Made by a program: the position numbers and the translations under genes
Assembly (NCBI GenBank): GCA_016219165.1
Contig: JACRCB010000185.1
Location: 1-12,334 of the forward strand
DNA from: Deltaproteobacteria bacterium
GTDB lineage: Bacteria; Desulfobacterota; GWC2-55-46; DRQE01
Length of the DNA: 12,334 nucleotides
Reading direction: 5' to 3'
Shown: one piece after another, positions 1 through 5,944 of the stretch
Layout of the letters: every line of letters starts with the position of its first letter
Numbering within the stretch: the stretch's first letter is position 1
Notes under the pieces: model-generated
Told to the model about the DNA's origin: nothing
The model's input: only the letters and a program-made list of their open reading frames with translations
The model's database searches: none

Positions 1-555
1 GGCCGTAAGAGGGGTCTTGGACGCGGGCTTTACAATCACGGGGTTCCCGCAAGCCATGGAAGGGGCGACCTTGTGGGCCACGAGGTTCAAAGGGAAGTTG
101 AAAGGGGTAATGGCCAGGACCGGGCCCACGGGGAATCTTCTGACGATGCCAAACCTTTTTTCAGAGCCTTCGATTATGTCGAGAGAGATAATTTCGCCTC
201 CGAGTCTTTTTGCCTCCTCGGATGCAAGATGGAAGGTGTTTATCGCCCTTTTTACCTCGGCCCTCGAATCCTTTATGGGTTTACCGGCTTCAAGGGCAAT
301 TATCCTTGCCAGTTCCTCGCCCCTTTCCGTTATGCCGCGGGCAACGCCTTCGATTATCTCCGCCCTTTTGCAGGTTGTATACCCCTTAAGCGTTTCGAAC
401 GCCTCCACACTTCTGCCGACAGCCTCTTCGAGCTCAATAGTTCCCGCGAGATAAGTAACCCCTGCGGCGTCCCCTGTATACGGGTTAATGACGTCGAGCG
501 CGGAACCGGTCTTTATCCGCCGGCCCCCTATGAGTATGGGGTATTCCCTTTTCAT
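1..555 (-). CDS. NAD(P)-dependent aldehyde dehydrogenase, N-terminal part (cut by window edge)
   Basis: This is the first 185 codons of an aldehyde dehydrogenase superfamily enzyme, which oxidises an aldehyde to a carboxylate (or acyl-CoA) with NAD(P). The rest lies beyond base 1. The N-terminus has the usual '..INPYTG..' opening. The cofactor-binding signature ITPFNFPLNLVAHKVAP falls at residues 149-165, with the conserved Asn of PFNFP at residue 153, and the NPVIVKPASKTPL strand follows at 171-183, with the cofactor-binding Lys near 176. The catalytic Cys and the Glu base would be in the missing part. The ATG at 555-553 is preceded by GAGAGAG as ribosome binding site. An ATG 5 nt upstream is in another frame and stops after two codons. 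The signature resembles GAPN and lactaldehyde dehydrogenase types, but the substrate cannot be assigned from this fragment. It is transcribed away from hflX. Confidence 0.93.
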   Translation of the reverse strand, partial: MKREYPILIGGRRIKTGSALDVINPYTGDAAGVTYLAGTIELEEAVGRSVEAFETLKGYTTCKRAEIIEGVARGITERGEELARIIALEAGKPIKDSRAEVKRAINTFHLASEEAKRLGGEIISLDIIEGSEKRFGIVRRFPVGPVLAITPFNFPLNLVAHKVAPSMACGNPVIVKPASKTPLTA

Positions 556-591
556 TGCATCTCTCTCGCGTAACGGGATAATGAGGTTCAA

Positions 592-620
592 TATTTAACA
601 AAAAAATGCCGTTGCGTCAA
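592..620 (-). promoter_or_regulatory. Candidate sigma70 promoter of the aldehyde dehydrogenase gene
   Basis: Read on the minus strand, TTGACG (620-615) is followed by a 17-nt spacer and TAAATA (597-592). The TSS would lie near 585, giving a leader of about 30 nt. A perfect 9-bp palindrome (626-644) lies just upstream of the -35 box. Confidence 0.55.
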
Positions 621-625
621 ATTGA

Positions 626-644
626 ACTTTTACACTGTAAAAGT
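626..644. promoter_or_regulatory. 19-bp palindrome, candidate operator
   Basis: ACTTTTACA-C-TGTAAAAGT is a perfect inverted repeat with 9-bp arms around a single base. It lies between the divergent aldehyde dehydrogenase and hflX genes, 5 bp upstream of the minus-strand -35 box, and its centre is about 50 bp before the inferred TSS. This is a typical place for a dimeric activator or repressor. No regulator gene is adjacent, so the protein is unknown. Confidence 0.45.
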
Positions 645-704
645 ATCATAATAATTTCAATCTGCCGGGACTGCGTTGACGCTGTCCGGTCTATCAGAAT
701 ATCG

Positions 705-733
705 TTGCCCGGCATAAAAACGGGTGGTATAAT
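705..733 (+). promoter_or_regulatory. sigma70-type promoter of hflX
   Basis: TTGCCC (705-710), a 17-nt spacer and a perfect TATAAT (728-733). Transcription should begin near 740-742, immediately before the Shine-Dalgarno sequence GGGAGG (744-749). The hflX leader would therefore be only about 15 nt. Confidence 0.75.
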
Positions 734-756
734 CTTACCCTAAGGGAGGCCCGCCT

Positions 757-2421
757 ATTTCGCAGTTATACGGGAATATTACAGGACTCAAACGGGACCA
801 GATTAAAAGGCTCGAGAGGATATACAGGAGAAGGGTCCCTCCCCAGAGGCTTATAACCCCTGAACTCGGAAGGTACCTGACCGGACTTTCCCGCGAGATA
901 AAACGCCAGATAGGAATAATCGTAGACAGGCGCGGCCTTATAGTTTTAACAATCGTAGGCGACGAAAAGGAAATAGTAATACCGCCCCTCGGAAACTACC
1001 CCCTCGGAAGGAAAGCGCTGAGGGGGGTGCGATGCATACACACACACCTTAAAAACGAACCCCTTTCGGAAGACGACTTAACGGACCTCGCCCTCTTACG
1101 ATTCGATTGCATGGCCGCAATCGGCGTCGGCGAGGACGGACTCCCCGGCGACGTATACATCGGGGGCCTTCGCCCGTTAAACCCCGAAGGCAAGGCGTAT
1201 CAAGTTTTTCCCCGGACATCTTTCCACAAACTCGACCTGAACATGGAGGAGTTTCTCTCTACCCTCGAAGATGAAATAGGGAGGGCCGTTGTAAGGGACG
1301 TGAACGACAGGAGGGAGAGGGCGATACTCGTGAGCGTTTCAACCAAACCGGCGTATGAACAGCTCGAATCCCTCGGGGAACTCGGCTCTCTCGCGCAGAC
1401 GGGCGGCGTTGTTACGCTCGACAGTTTCCACCAGAGGCCCAAAGAGCTGAACCCGCGCTATCTCATGGGCAAGGGGAAGATAAAGGAACTTATAATAAAG
1501 GCCCAGCAGAAATGCGCCACCCTCCTGATATTCGACCAGGAACTCACCCCGACGCAGATAAGGGAAATCGGGGAGATAACGGAATTGAAGGTCATAGACA
1601 GGACCCAGTTGATACTCGACATATTCGCCAGACGCGCCCACTCCAGGGACGGCAAGGTGCAGGTTGAACTCGCCCAGCTTAAATACCTCCTTACAAAACT
1701 TACGGGCAAGGGAACGGCCCTTTCACGCCTTGCGGGCGGCATAGGCGGCAGGGGCCCCGGCGAGACAAAACTGGAAGTCGACAGAAGGAGGGTCCAGGAC
1801 AGGATTCAACAACTCGAAAAGGAACTCAAGGCCTTAAGCCGCGGCAGGTTCGAACGGAGAAGGAAAAGAAGGGACAGCGCCGTGCCCATAATATCCATCG
1901 TGGGCTATACGAACGCCGGCAAATCCACCCTCTTAAACGCCCTCACCAAATCCTCAACCCTTGTCGAGGACAAACTCTTCGCAACCCTCGATACCGCGAC
2001 AAGGCGCCTGCGCTTCCCCAGGGAAAGGGACGCCGTGATAACCGATACCGTCGGTTTCATCCGGAACCTCCCGGAAGACCTTAAAAAGGCGTTCCGTTCG
2101 ACATTCGAAGAGATGGAAGACGCGGACTTAATCCTCCACCTCGTTGATATAAGCAACCCCCAATTCGAGATGCACATGGGGACGGTGGAAAGGCTTTTAG
2201 AGGAGATGGGGCTTGACCGCATACCCAGGGTTCTGGTATTCAACAAGACAGACCTCGCGGACCCTATGGTGGCGGGGAACCTCTCTTCAAGATATAACGC
2301 CGTTTCCATATCCGCGACAAACCCGCAAAGCCTCGATAAACTTTTAAACGCCGTCCAGGAGAAACTCTGGCCCGTGGAAGCCCTTAAAAGGGAAAGCCCT
2401 CATGGCGGGGTATTGTTTTAG
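757..2421 (+). CDS. hflX: Ribosome-associated GTPase HflX, probable ATT start
   Basis: HflX is a cytosolic GTPase that binds the 50S subunit and splits or rescues stalled ribosomes under stress. With the ATT start the protein has 554 residues. The glycine-rich HflX signature GGIGGRGPGETK lies at about 327-338, before a basic coiled linker. The G domain follows: G1 GYTNAGKST (about 383-391), G3 DTVGF (430-434), G4 NKTD (496-499) and G5 SA near 519. The frame is open from 733, and the residues between 757 and 1027 (LYGNITGLKRDQIKRLERIY and onward) resemble the N-terminal extension of deltaproteobacterial HflX. There is no in-frame ATG, GTG or TTG before the GTG at 1027. The ATT at 757 sits 7 nt after GGGAGG and just downstream of a TATAAT promoter, so it is preferred. 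The GTG at 1027 would remove a conserved region. Identity is near certain; the start is inferred. Confidence 0.93.
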   Translation: MSQLYGNITGLKRDQIKRLERIYRRRVPPQRLITPELGRYLTGLSREIKRQIGIIVDRRGLIVLTIVGDEKEIVIPPLGNYPLGRKALRGVRCIHTHLKNEPLSEDDLTDLALLRFDCMAAIGVGEDGLPGDVYIGGLRPLNPEGKAYQVFPRTSFHKLDLNMEEFLSTLEDEIGRAVVRDVNDRRERAILVSVSTKPAYEQLESLGELGSLAQTGGVVTLDSFHQRPKELNPRYLMGKGKIKELIIKAQQKCATLLIFDQELTPTQIREIGEITELKVIDRTQLILDIFARRAHSRDGKVQVELAQLKYLLTKLTGKGTALSRLAGGIGGRGPGETKLEVDRRRVQDRIQQLEKELKALSRGRFERRRKRRDSAVPIISIVGYTNAGKSTLLNALTKSSTLVEDKLFATLDTATRRLRFPRERDAVITDTVGFIRNLPEDLKKAFRSTFEEMEDADLILHLVDISNPQFEMHMGTVERLLEEMGLDRIPRVLVFNKTDLADPMVAGNLSSRYNAVSISATNPQSLDKLLNAVQEKLWPVEALKRESPHGGVLF

Positions 2422-2507
2422 GCGCGGGGTTTGCAGGGCTTAAGAGGGGGCGGGTGCGCCCGCGCGAGGGCGGGGGACGCATGAGCGCAGCGATTCAGGC
2501 GGCTTAG

Positions 2508-2537
2508 ATATTTCGGTGTGTCCTCACACCGAAATAT
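2508..2537. repeat. Hairpin element 1 (13-bp perfect arms)
   Basis: Arms ATATTTCGGTGTG and its exact complement enclose a 4-nt TCCT loop. No T-run follows, so it is not a classical terminator. It shares the core TTTCGGTG and a similar loop with hairpin element 2 downstream, in inverted orientation. Confidence 0.8.
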
Positions 2538-2569
2538 TATCATAGCCTCCCTCTCGGGAGTACTCCGAG

Positions 2570-2601
2570 GTTGTTTCGGTGAGGGGACTCACCGAAACAA
2601 C
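2570..2601. repeat. Hairpin element 2 (14-bp perfect arms)
   Basis: Arms GTTGTTTCGGTGAG and its exact complement enclose a GGGA loop. Read on the opposite strand, the loop is TCCC, close to the TCCT of element 1. The two hairpins therefore look like an inverted pair of one palindromic repeat family, as in REP/BIME-type intergenic elements. The rest of the gap 2422-2728 is GC-rich, and no gene could be recognised in it. Confidence 0.8.
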
Positions 2602-2654
2602 TGAACGGCTCTACTTTAGGGGAGGGTTACCCCTGCACCCCCTTCCGCCAAAAC

Positions 2655-2690
2655 AAAAACCCCGGGGCCTCACAAGGCGCCGGGGTTTTT
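2655..2690. terminator. Bidirectional intrinsic terminator between hflX and the convergent small gene
   Basis: AAAAACCCCGG (2655-2665) pairs with CCGGGGTTTTT (2680-2690). After one G-G mismatch the stem continues with GCCT/AGGC to a 4-nt loop. A T-run follows the GC-rich stem on both strands, so it can end hflX transcription (plus) and that of the exported glycine-rich protein gene (minus). Confidence 0.85.
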
Positions 2691-2728
2691 GCTCTGTCTG
2701 TGTATCTATTTTATGTATCTGGGGGGGG

Positions 2729-3115
2729 TTAGAATCCGTATCTTACGACGTTGACGACACTTACAACCTCGGTAGTGCCTGCCCTTTTATCGTATACCTT
2801 AACGGTATCTACAATCGGGCGCTCCGCTGCAACTGCTTTTTCTTCATCCTCCGCGCCGGAGGTCTGCACAACATTGCGGCTGAATCCGTATGCGGTCCCC
2901 GCCAAAACCCCTATGGCCCCGCCTATCGGAATATACTCGACGTGGTCCCCGGGATTGCTGCTTACCGCCATAATGGCCGCACCCGCAAGCGCGCCTATTA
3001 TACCCCCGTAAAGAGAATCGTGGAGTGTCCCCTCCATCACATCTCCAGCGTAAGAATATGCCGGGGAAAGAAGGAATAAGGCAAGTATAACCGCGGCAAT
3101 GACCCTTTTTGGCAT
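2729..3115 (-). CDS. Small exported glycine-rich (glycine-zipper-like) protein
   Basis: A 128-residue protein of unknown function. A cleavable signal peptide is evident: a basic start (MPKR), a hydrophobic core, and a likely cleavage site after Ala-Tyr-Ser-Tyr-Ala at about residue 23. The mature part has a hydrophobic Gly/Ala stretch (GGIIGALAGAAIMAV, about residues 37-51) and a second one (GGAIGVLAGTAYGF, about 65-78), reminiscent of glycine-zipper membrane-inserting segments. An acidic/Ala segment and a Val-rich C-terminus follow. There is no lipobox cysteine after the signal. GGAG lies 9 nt before the ATG. It has its own promoter upstream and a terminator downstream, so it is probably monocistronic. 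A periplasmic or envelope location is likely; no enzymatic motif is visible. Confidence 0.75.
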   Translation of the reverse strand: MPKRVIAAVILALFLLSPAYSYAGDVMEGTLHDSLYGGIIGALAGAAIMAVSSNPGDHVEYIPIGGAIGVLAGTAYGFSRNVVQTSGAEDEEKAVAAERPIVDTVKVYDKRAGTTEVVSVVNVVRYGF

Positions 3116-3182
3116 AAAAACTTACTCCGGCTTTATTAACTTTGGATGCTTCGATGGATGTGTCAATATATCGGTTATAATA

Positions 3183-3211
3183 ATTATACTTTATCGAAAT
3201 AGCAATTGCAA
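3183..3211 (-). promoter_or_regulatory. sigma70-type promoter of the exported glycine-rich protein gene
   Basis: On the minus strand, TTGCAA (3211-3206), a 17-nt spacer and a perfect TATAAT (3188-3183). The predicted TSS is near 3176, giving a leader of about 60 nt to the ATG at 3115. Confidence 0.7.
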
Positions 3212-3263
3212 GAGAAATCTTTTTGCCGGAAACCAACTCAAAAGCGCCTCTTTATATTATATC

Positions 3264-4319
3264 CTATTTTTTCCTTTTTTCAAGGTTTGCGACCTTTGCC
3301 CCCACAAGCCTTACCTTTTTAAGGAAATCCACCTTGTTTAAAAGCAGAAGCGCCACGGCCCGTATATCGTTCAGAGAATCCGTCTTTTCGCCGAATGTAT
3401 GGGACCTCGTTATGGTCTGAAAGTCCGAGTAGCGTATCTTCACCGTAACCGTCCTGCCCATATAACCCCCCTCTTTTAACCTCTCCGTAACGTCTTTTGT
3501 GAGTTCATAAAGGGTCTCCTTTATGAAGTAAATGTCGTTTGTATCCTCTTCAAACGTCACCTCCCTTGAAAATGAACCCGGCTCATAAAAAGGGACTACC
3601 GGGCTTAAGTCTGCGCCGCGGGAGTACTCATGGAGCATCCTCCCGAACGATTCCCCGAAATTACTCACAAGATGCTGGAGCGGGGTTTTTGCAATCTCTC
3701 CGATTGTCCTTATCCCCAGAGAATCAAGCCTCTTTTCGGTCTTGGGCCCCACGCCCCAGAGTTTTCTCGCTGGTAGATTCCTCAATACCCCGGGAACGTC
3801 TTTCTCCTTTATGACGAAAAAACCGTCGGGTTTTTTCATCTCGCTTGCGAGTTTCGCCAATAACTTATTGGGCCCGATGCCGACGCTGCACGTAAGACCG
3901 AGTTCCTCTCTTACCCTTTTTTTAACATCCCTCGCGCAGTCAAGCGACCTTTTGAACCGGTCTTCCCCTTCCTTGACCCTCAACTCCAGAAACGCCTCGT
4001 CGAGGCCGAAGGATTCCACGAGGTCTGTATAACCCCTGAGGAGTTCCATGAACATCTCCGATTCCTTTTCGTATGCCTCGAAATCCACGGGCAGAAAAAC
4101 AGCCCCGGGACATAACCTGTAAGACGTCCTGAGCGGCATACCCGACCTTACGCCGAATTTCCTCGCCTCGTAAGACGCCGCGGACACAACCCCCCTTTTC
4201 GCGGGGTCTCCGCCGCCTCCGACGATAAGGGGTTTACCCTTGAGTTCGGGCCTCTTTTTGAGTTCGACGGACGCGAAAAAGGCATCCATATCAACGTGTA
4301 TTACCACCCTTTTCTCCAT
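3264..4319 (-). CDS. dinB: DNA polymerase IV (Y family, translesion synthesis)
   Basis: A 351-residue Y-family polymerase, the same length as the E. coli enzyme, which copies past damaged bases with low fidelity. The palm motif HVDMDAFFASVE gives the metal-binding D10 (with D12 nearby) and the likely steric gate F15. The finger motif YEARKFGVRSGMP is at 50-62. The second catalytic pair is D107-E108 in SFGLDEAF. The motif SVGIGPNKLLAKLAS and the helix-hairpin-helix segment LWGVGPKTEKRL follow, then the little-finger domain. The protein ends ...GAKVANLEKRKK without a recognisable C-terminal beta-clamp-binding peptide (QLxLF type). The start fits the family N-terminus. The promoter TTGACG-N17-TTAAAT ends 9 nt before the ATG, so the mRNA would be almost leaderless. 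It is divergent from rsmE. No LexA box was recognised in the intergenic gap. Confidence 0.96.
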   Translation of the reverse strand: MEKRVVIHVDMDAFFASVELKKRPELKGKPLIVGGGGDPAKRGVVSAASYEARKFGVRSGMPLRTSYRLCPGAVFLPVDFEAYEKESEMFMELLRGYTDLVESFGLDEAFLELRVKEGEDRFKRSLDCARDVKKRVREELGLTCSVGIGPNKLLAKLASEMKKPDGFFVIKEKDVPGVLRNLPARKLWGVGPKTEKRLDSLGIRTIGEIAKTPLQHLVSNFGESFGRMLHEYSRGADLSPVVPFYEPGSFSREVTFEEDTNDIYFIKETLYELTKDVTERLKEGGYMGRTVTVKIRYSDFQTITRSHTFGEKTDSLNDIRAVALLLLNKVDFLKKVRLVGAKVANLEKRKK

Positions 4320-4328
4320 GGCCTGAAC

Positions 4329-4357
4329 ATTTAACCAGCACTCCTTTGCCCCGTCAA
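4329..4357 (-). promoter_or_regulatory. Promoter of dinB, near-leaderless
   Basis: On the minus strand, TTGACG (4357-4352), a 17-nt spacer and TTAAAT (4334-4329). Only 9 nt separate the -10 box from the dinB ATG at 4319, so the leader would be 0-3 nt. The -35 box is 5 bp from the -35 box of the divergent rsmE promoter. Confidence 0.65.
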
Positions 4358-4362
4358 GAGAA

Positions 4363-4391
4363 TTGACAAGCCGGGCATTGCGTCATAAAAT
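4363..4391 (+). promoter_or_regulatory. Consensus-like promoter of rsmE, leaderless
   Basis: TTGACA (4363-4368, perfect -35), a 17-nt spacer and TAAAAT (4386-4391). The ATG at 4399 follows after a 7-nt discriminator, so the A of the start codon is the expected TSS. The upstream TTG at 4363 is part of the -35 box and not a start codon. Confidence 0.8.
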
Positions 4392-4398
4392 CCCGTCC

Positions 4399-5139
4399 AT
4401 GCAAGGGCGCGGAGAGATTATACTTAAAGAGGATGTGGCAACAGGCTCGGCCTTTAAGGTTACCGGCGAAAACCATAAGAACCTTCTTCTCTGGAAACCG
4501 AGGATGGGCGAGGCTTTTACGGTTTCGGGCCCCTCAGGGAAACTGCTGCGCGCAAGGGTAACGGAGTTGAACGGAGATTACGCGGCTCTATATGCGTTCG
4601 AAGATACGGGGTTTAAGAAAGACATATTTTCAGTATCGCTCCTTCAGGCCCTTCCGGAGAAAGAGAGGATGGAACTCATAATCCAGAAGACAACGGAATT
4701 AGGGGTTTCGAGGGTTCTTCCTTTTGAATCGAAAAGGTCAATAAGCCTCGCGGAAAGGGAGGCAAAACAGAAAAAATCCCACAGATGGGAAGACATTGCG
4801 CTTAAGGCCGCAAAACAATCGAGGAGGGACACGCTTCCGGAAATACTGCCTTATTGTTCGTTCAGAGAGGCCCTCGATCGCGCGGGAGCCGGGGGACTTA
4901 AGATAATGTTTTTTGAGGGAGGCGGGTTGATGGGTTTAAAAGAATTTTTGAAAGGTAAAAAGACAGATAATGCAGTCATCCTCGTGGGGCCCGAGGGCGG
5001 CTTTACGGAAAACGAGGTGAGAGAGGCCGAAAAAAGGGGCTTCTCTCCCGTAACCCTGGGCAAAAGGATTCTCAGGACAGAGACCGCGGGGATAATAGGG
5101 GTGGGGATTGTAATGTATGAACTCGGTGGAATGGGGTGA
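4399..5139 (+). CDS. rsmE: 16S rRNA (uracil-1498-N3)-methyltransferase RsmE
   Basis: RsmE transfers a methyl group from S-adenosylmethionine to N3 of U1498 of 16S rRNA in the assembled 30S subunit. From the ATG at 4399 it has 246 residues, normal for the family. The N-terminal PUA-like domain starts with IILKEDVATGSAFKVTGEN. The SPOUT domain shows PEKERMELIIQKTTELGVS (about 86-104), ALKAAKQSRRDTLPEI (134-149), and the knot that binds the cofactor: LVGPEGGFTENEV (195-207) and LGKRILRTETAG (220-231). The frame is open further up to a TTG at 4363, but those bases form the promoter's -35 box. No Shine-Dalgarno sequence precedes 4399, as expected for a leaderless message. It is divergent from dinB and convergent with hicA. 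Confidence 0.95.
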   Translation: MQGRGEIILKEDVATGSAFKVTGENHKNLLLWKPRMGEAFTVSGPSGKLLRARVTELNGDYAALYAFEDTGFKKDIFSVSLLQALPEKERMELIIQKTTELGVSRVLPFESKRSISLAEREAKQKKSHRWEDIALKAAKQSRRDTLPEILPYCSFREALDRAGAGGLKIMFFEGGGLMGLKEFLKGKKTDNAVILVGPEGGFTENEVREAEKRGFSPVTLGKRILRTETAGIIGVGIVMYELGGMG

Positions 5140-5204
5140 ACGCGGCTTCTCCCCCTTCGGGGCTTGCAGGCGATTTACAAAGACCGCGGCGGGGCCAGGG
5201 GCGG

Positions 5205-5426
5205 TCAAAGGAGTTTCAGGAAGTCGTCGAGAGTGAGTCCTGACTGACGGATGATTGAACGGAGCGTGCCTTTTGGCAGGGTCTTACGCGTTGGCACGAC
5301 CGTTTGTGCGAAGGGATTATCGCGGCGCATGATGATATGGCTGCCCTCCTGCCGTTTGAAGTGAAAGCCCGCGCGCTCGAGCGCCTTGACGCACTCGCGG
5401 CTGCCGATGGAAGGAAGCCCGCTCAT
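5205..5426 (-). CDS. hicA: HicA-type mRNA interferase toxin
   Basis: A 73-residue HicA/YcfA-family toxin with a small double-stranded-RNA-binding fold, which cleaves mRNA when not held by HicB. The typical sequence is present: a Lys-rich start region (CVKALERAGFHFKRQEGSH), the catalytic His in GSHIIM (residue 30), and the closing motif LPKGTLRSIIRQSGLTLDDFLKLL. The ATG overlaps the stop of hicB by 4 nt (ATGA), so translation is coupled to the antitoxin. The codons are CGC/CGT/CGG for Arg and ATC for Ile, unlike the AGG/ATA use of the neighbouring genes, which suggests recent acquisition. Confidence 0.92.
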   Translation of the reverse strand: MSGLPSIGSRECVKALERAGFHFKRQEGSHIIMRRDNPFAQTVVPTRKTLPKGTLRSIIRQSGLTLDDFLKLL

Positions 5427-5629
5427 ACGGCTACAAGTAGCGTGATGTTCTGTTCCGGCGGCACCGGCAGTTTATCTTCTTTCAAGGCCTCGATGTAGCC
5501 GGTAATAGCCTCCTTGACGTTGGCAATGGCTTCTTCGACGGTTGCGCCGTCGCTTACGACGCCTGGCAGAGAAGGGCACTCGGCAATCCAAACGCCGTCT
5601 TCATCCTGATATAAAACAACCTGCCTCAT
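5423..5629 (-). CDS. hicB: HicB-type antitoxin (single-domain)
   Basis: A 68-residue antitoxin whose partial RNase-H-like fold blocks HicA. It reads MRQVVLYQDEDGVWIAECPSLPGVVSDG, then ATVEEAIANVKEAITGYIEAL, the standard HicB core. The C-terminal ribbon-helix-helix or HTH DNA-binding domain found in longer HicB proteins is absent, so direct autorepression by HicB is doubtful. The ATG at 5629 has a strong GGGAGGT site (minus strand) about 7-8 nt upstream. A longer frame begins at 5680, but that start overlaps the promoter's -35 box. The antitoxin precedes the toxin here, opposite to the commonest hicAB order. Codon use differs from the chromosome around it, as in hicA. Confidence 0.92.
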   Translation of the reverse strand: MRQVVLYQDEDGVWIAECPSLPGVVSDGATVEEAIANVKEAITGYIEALKEDKLPVPPEQNITLLVAV

Positions 5630-5650
5630 ACGCTTACCTCCCTGAAGGAA

Positions 5651-5680
5651 ACTATACCACGGAACCATCGCTGCTGACAA
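5651..5680 (-). promoter_or_regulatory. sigma70-type promoter of hicBA
   Basis: On the minus strand, TTGTCA (5680-5675), an 18-nt spacer and TATAGT (5656-5651). The TSS would be near 5644, about 15 nt before the hicB ATG and just before its Shine-Dalgarno sequence. Confidence 0.65.
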
Positions 5681-5770
5681 GGTTCTTTTGGCTCAAACTT
5701 CGGACAATAGAAGGCGTTGCACTGCTTACCCGGGCTGTCCAATCTTTTCCTTTTTCAGAGCGGAGTCAAC

Positions 5771-5892
5771 AAAAATAGGCGCTGACCCTATTTTTATTAT
5801 TTTTATTGACCCTATTTTTATTCTATTTTTATTCTATTTTTATTAGGCGCTGACCCTATTTTTATTTATTTTTATTCCCTATTTTTATTCCG
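5771..5892. repeat. AT-rich degenerate tandem repeat tract (CTATTTTTATT units)
   Basis: The tract holds at least seven copies or part-copies of TATTTTTATT in mixed spacing. A 22-nt block beginning AGGCGCTGACCC occurs twice, at 5777-5798 and 5845-5866 (68-bp period), and a shorter GACCC version starts at 5808. The left edge carries AAAAATAGG (5771-5779) in inverted orientation. The flanks GTCAAC (5765-5770) and GTTGTCAAC (5892-5900) are similar. It lies between hicBA and the EamA gene and contains no gene. It resembles decayed intergenic or insertion-sequence-end repeats, but the family cannot be named. Confidence 0.75.
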
Positions 5893-5909
5893 TTGTCAAC
5901 AACTCCCCC

Positions 5910-5938
5910 TTGCCATGCCTTCCCTTACCCGCTACAAT
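5910..5938 (+). promoter_or_regulatory. Promoter of the EamA transporter gene, leaderless
   Basis: TTGCCA (5910-5915), a 17-nt spacer and TACAAT (5933-5938). The ATG at 5945 comes after a 6-nt discriminator, so transcription would start at or next to the start codon. The upstream ATG at 5914 falls in the -35 box. Confidence 0.65.
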
Positions 5939-5944
5939 ACCCCT

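Noticed and set aside
17..573. Plus-strand open frames of 145 and 166 codons
   Set aside because: They are antisense shadows of the aldehyde dehydrogenase, whose minus-strand frame has clear family motifs throughout.
1027..1029. GTG as hflX start
   Set aside because: It would discard 90 upstream codons that resemble the HflX N-terminus, and it has no comparably placed promoter. The GGGAGG at 744-749 and the promoter point to ATT at 757.
2579..3079. 166-codon plus-strand frame
   Set aside because: It begins within hairpin element 2, runs through the terminator and is antisense to the exported glycine-rich protein.
4363..4398. TTG start of a longer RsmE
   Set aside because: These bases are a near-consensus promoter (TTGACA-N17-TAAAAT), and the added residues do not look like the RsmE N-terminus.
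5140..5204. Short CCC-TTCG-GGG hairpin between rsmE and hicA
   Set aside because: The stem is about 3 bp plus mismatches with no T-run, too weak to call a terminator.
5630..5680. Longer HicB starting at 5680
   Set aside because: The extra 17 residues overlap the promoter. The inner ATG at 5629 has a strong Shine-Dalgarno sequence and matches the HicB N-terminus.
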